Source: Siphonodentalium dalli (lineage: Eukaryota > Mollusca > Scaphopoda > Gadilida > Siphonodentaliidae). From it: 64,000 bases of DNA. The notes beneath the pieces were generated by a model. That model worked only from the letters and a program-made list of their open reading frames with translations, was not told where the DNA came from and searched no databases. Positions 63,661 through 64,000 of the stretch are shown in pieces; positions within the stretch are counted from its first letter, which is position 1; each line of letters starts with the position of its first letter. Where the stretch lies: positions 8,818,036 through 8,882,035 of the forward strand of contig CP136069.1 of the NCBI GenBank assembly GCA_032622095.1, written 5' to 3'. The position numbers and the translations under genes were made by a program.

Positions 63661-64000
63661 GTCCAGTGTCAATATGAAACATTCAAGAAAAGTGAGTGTC
63701 AATATGAAACATTCAAGAACAGTCAGTGTCAATATGAAACATTCAAGAAAAGTGAGTGTCAATATGAAACATTCAAGAAAAGTGAGTGTCAATATGAAAC
63801 ATTCAAGAAAAGTGAGTGTCAATATGAAACATTCAAGAACAGTCAGTGTCAATATGAAACATTCAAGAGCAGTCAGTGTCAATATGAAACATTCAAGAAA
63901 GTCAGTGTCAATATGAAACATTCAAGAAAAGTCAGTGTCAATATGAAACATTCAAGAAAAGTCAGTGTCAATATGAAACATTCAAGAAAAGTGAGTGTCA
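63661..64000. repeat. Right-edge block with position-29 C variants and two indels
   Basis: A 1-bp gain (GTCCAGTGTC at 63,661) and a 1-bp loss (a unit ending in only three A before 63,901) bracket eight units. Among these are two with TTCAAGAACA (ends near 63,720 and 63,840) and one with TTCAAGAGCA (near 63,870), variants otherwise seen mainly near 1,000-1,200 and 43,280-44,280. Ordinary c and g units follow, and the array continues past the window end. Confidence 0.88.

Larger units (their letters stand above)
513..64000. repeat. Main 30-bp tandem repeat array (satellite/megasatellite)
   Basis: About 2,116 head-to-tail copies of a 30-bp A-rich unit with no spacers and no inversions. Units begin GTGAGTGTCA and end TTCAAGAAAA; typical copies differ from the consensus at none to three of seven recurrent sites. 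The exact 30-bp register holds for 1,094 units (541-33,360), for 256 units (35,999-43,678) and for 578 units (46,321-63,660), with all but two of the array's indels confined to two short stretches between these. Unit variants are grouped into kilobase domains and local higher-order repeats, the usual signature of unequal exchange and local amplification. The unit has one ATG and no stop in three frames, hence very long spurious ORFs. I do not recognise the unit as a named satellite family. Confidence 0.98.

Noticed and set aside
541-64000. CRISPR array with 30-bp repeats
   Set aside because: There are no spacers; units abut directly, and no cas-like gene or leader is present.
541-64000. Telomeric repeat or known centromere satellite
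   Set aside because: The unit has no short G-rich telomere motif, and I cannot match it to a named centromere satellite. No CENP-B-box-like sequence is visible. Location in the chromosome is unknown.
541-64000. Inverted repeats or palindromes as a structural basis of the unit
   Set aside because: The unit has only trivial complementarity (three bases around its centre), and no unit anywhere is in reverse orientation.

Overview
The window is almost wholly one tandem array of a 30-bp unit, about 2,120 copies, all in the same orientation. The only non-repetitive DNA is a 265-bp island at 248-512. I see no gene, RNA gene, CRISPR array, origin or bacterial signal. An array of this size and uniformity, cut into local variant blocks with higher-order repeats (HORs), points to eukaryotic satellite or megasatellite DNA, for example subtelomeric or pericentromeric heterochromatin in a long-read assembly. 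The sequence does not identify the species.

Unit numbering used throughout: positions 1-10 read GTGAGTGTCA, the middle ten contain ATG at 13-15 followed by AAACA, and positions 21-30 read TTCAAGAAAA. Consensus composition is 14 A, 7 T, 6 G, 3 C (30% GC, two-thirds purine on the + strand). Almost all variation is at a few sites: position 3 (G or C), 5 (G, A or C), 18 (A or G), 22 (T or C), 24 (A or G), 26 (G or T) and 29 (A or C). Codes: g = GTGAG/TTCAAG (consensus); c = GTCAG; n = GTCAA; p = TCCAAG; P = GTCAA plus TCCAAG; t = TTCGAG; I = TTCAAT; J = GTCAG plus TTCAAT; nI = GTCAA plus TTCAAT; X = position 18 G on a g unit; M = position 18 G on an n unit.

Layout: left arm 1-247; island 248-512 between 13-bp direct repeats; g/c/n block 513-11,340; mixed TTC/TCC block 11,341-24,540; 90-bp trimer HOR 24,541-27,600; transition to 29,010; GTGACT block 29,011-32,250; mixed 32,251-33,360; indel-rich stretch 33,361-35,998; TTCGAG block to 39,448; TCC/TTC block to 40,588; TTCAAT block to 43,678; second indel-rich stretch to 46,320; position-18-G block to 50,520; near-consensus block to 54,090; block with rare TCC and several HORs to 58,290; g/c/I block to 63,660; variant edge to 64,000. 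The array runs off both window ends.

The very long open frames on both strands follow from a 30-bp (10-codon) period whose consensus lacks stops in three of six frames. I do not regard them as genes. The most informative signals are the island with its duplication and short A tail, the sharp domains of variant units, nested duplications that record how the array grew, and the contrast between 1,094 consecutive units with no indel and 18 indels packed into 2.6 kb.
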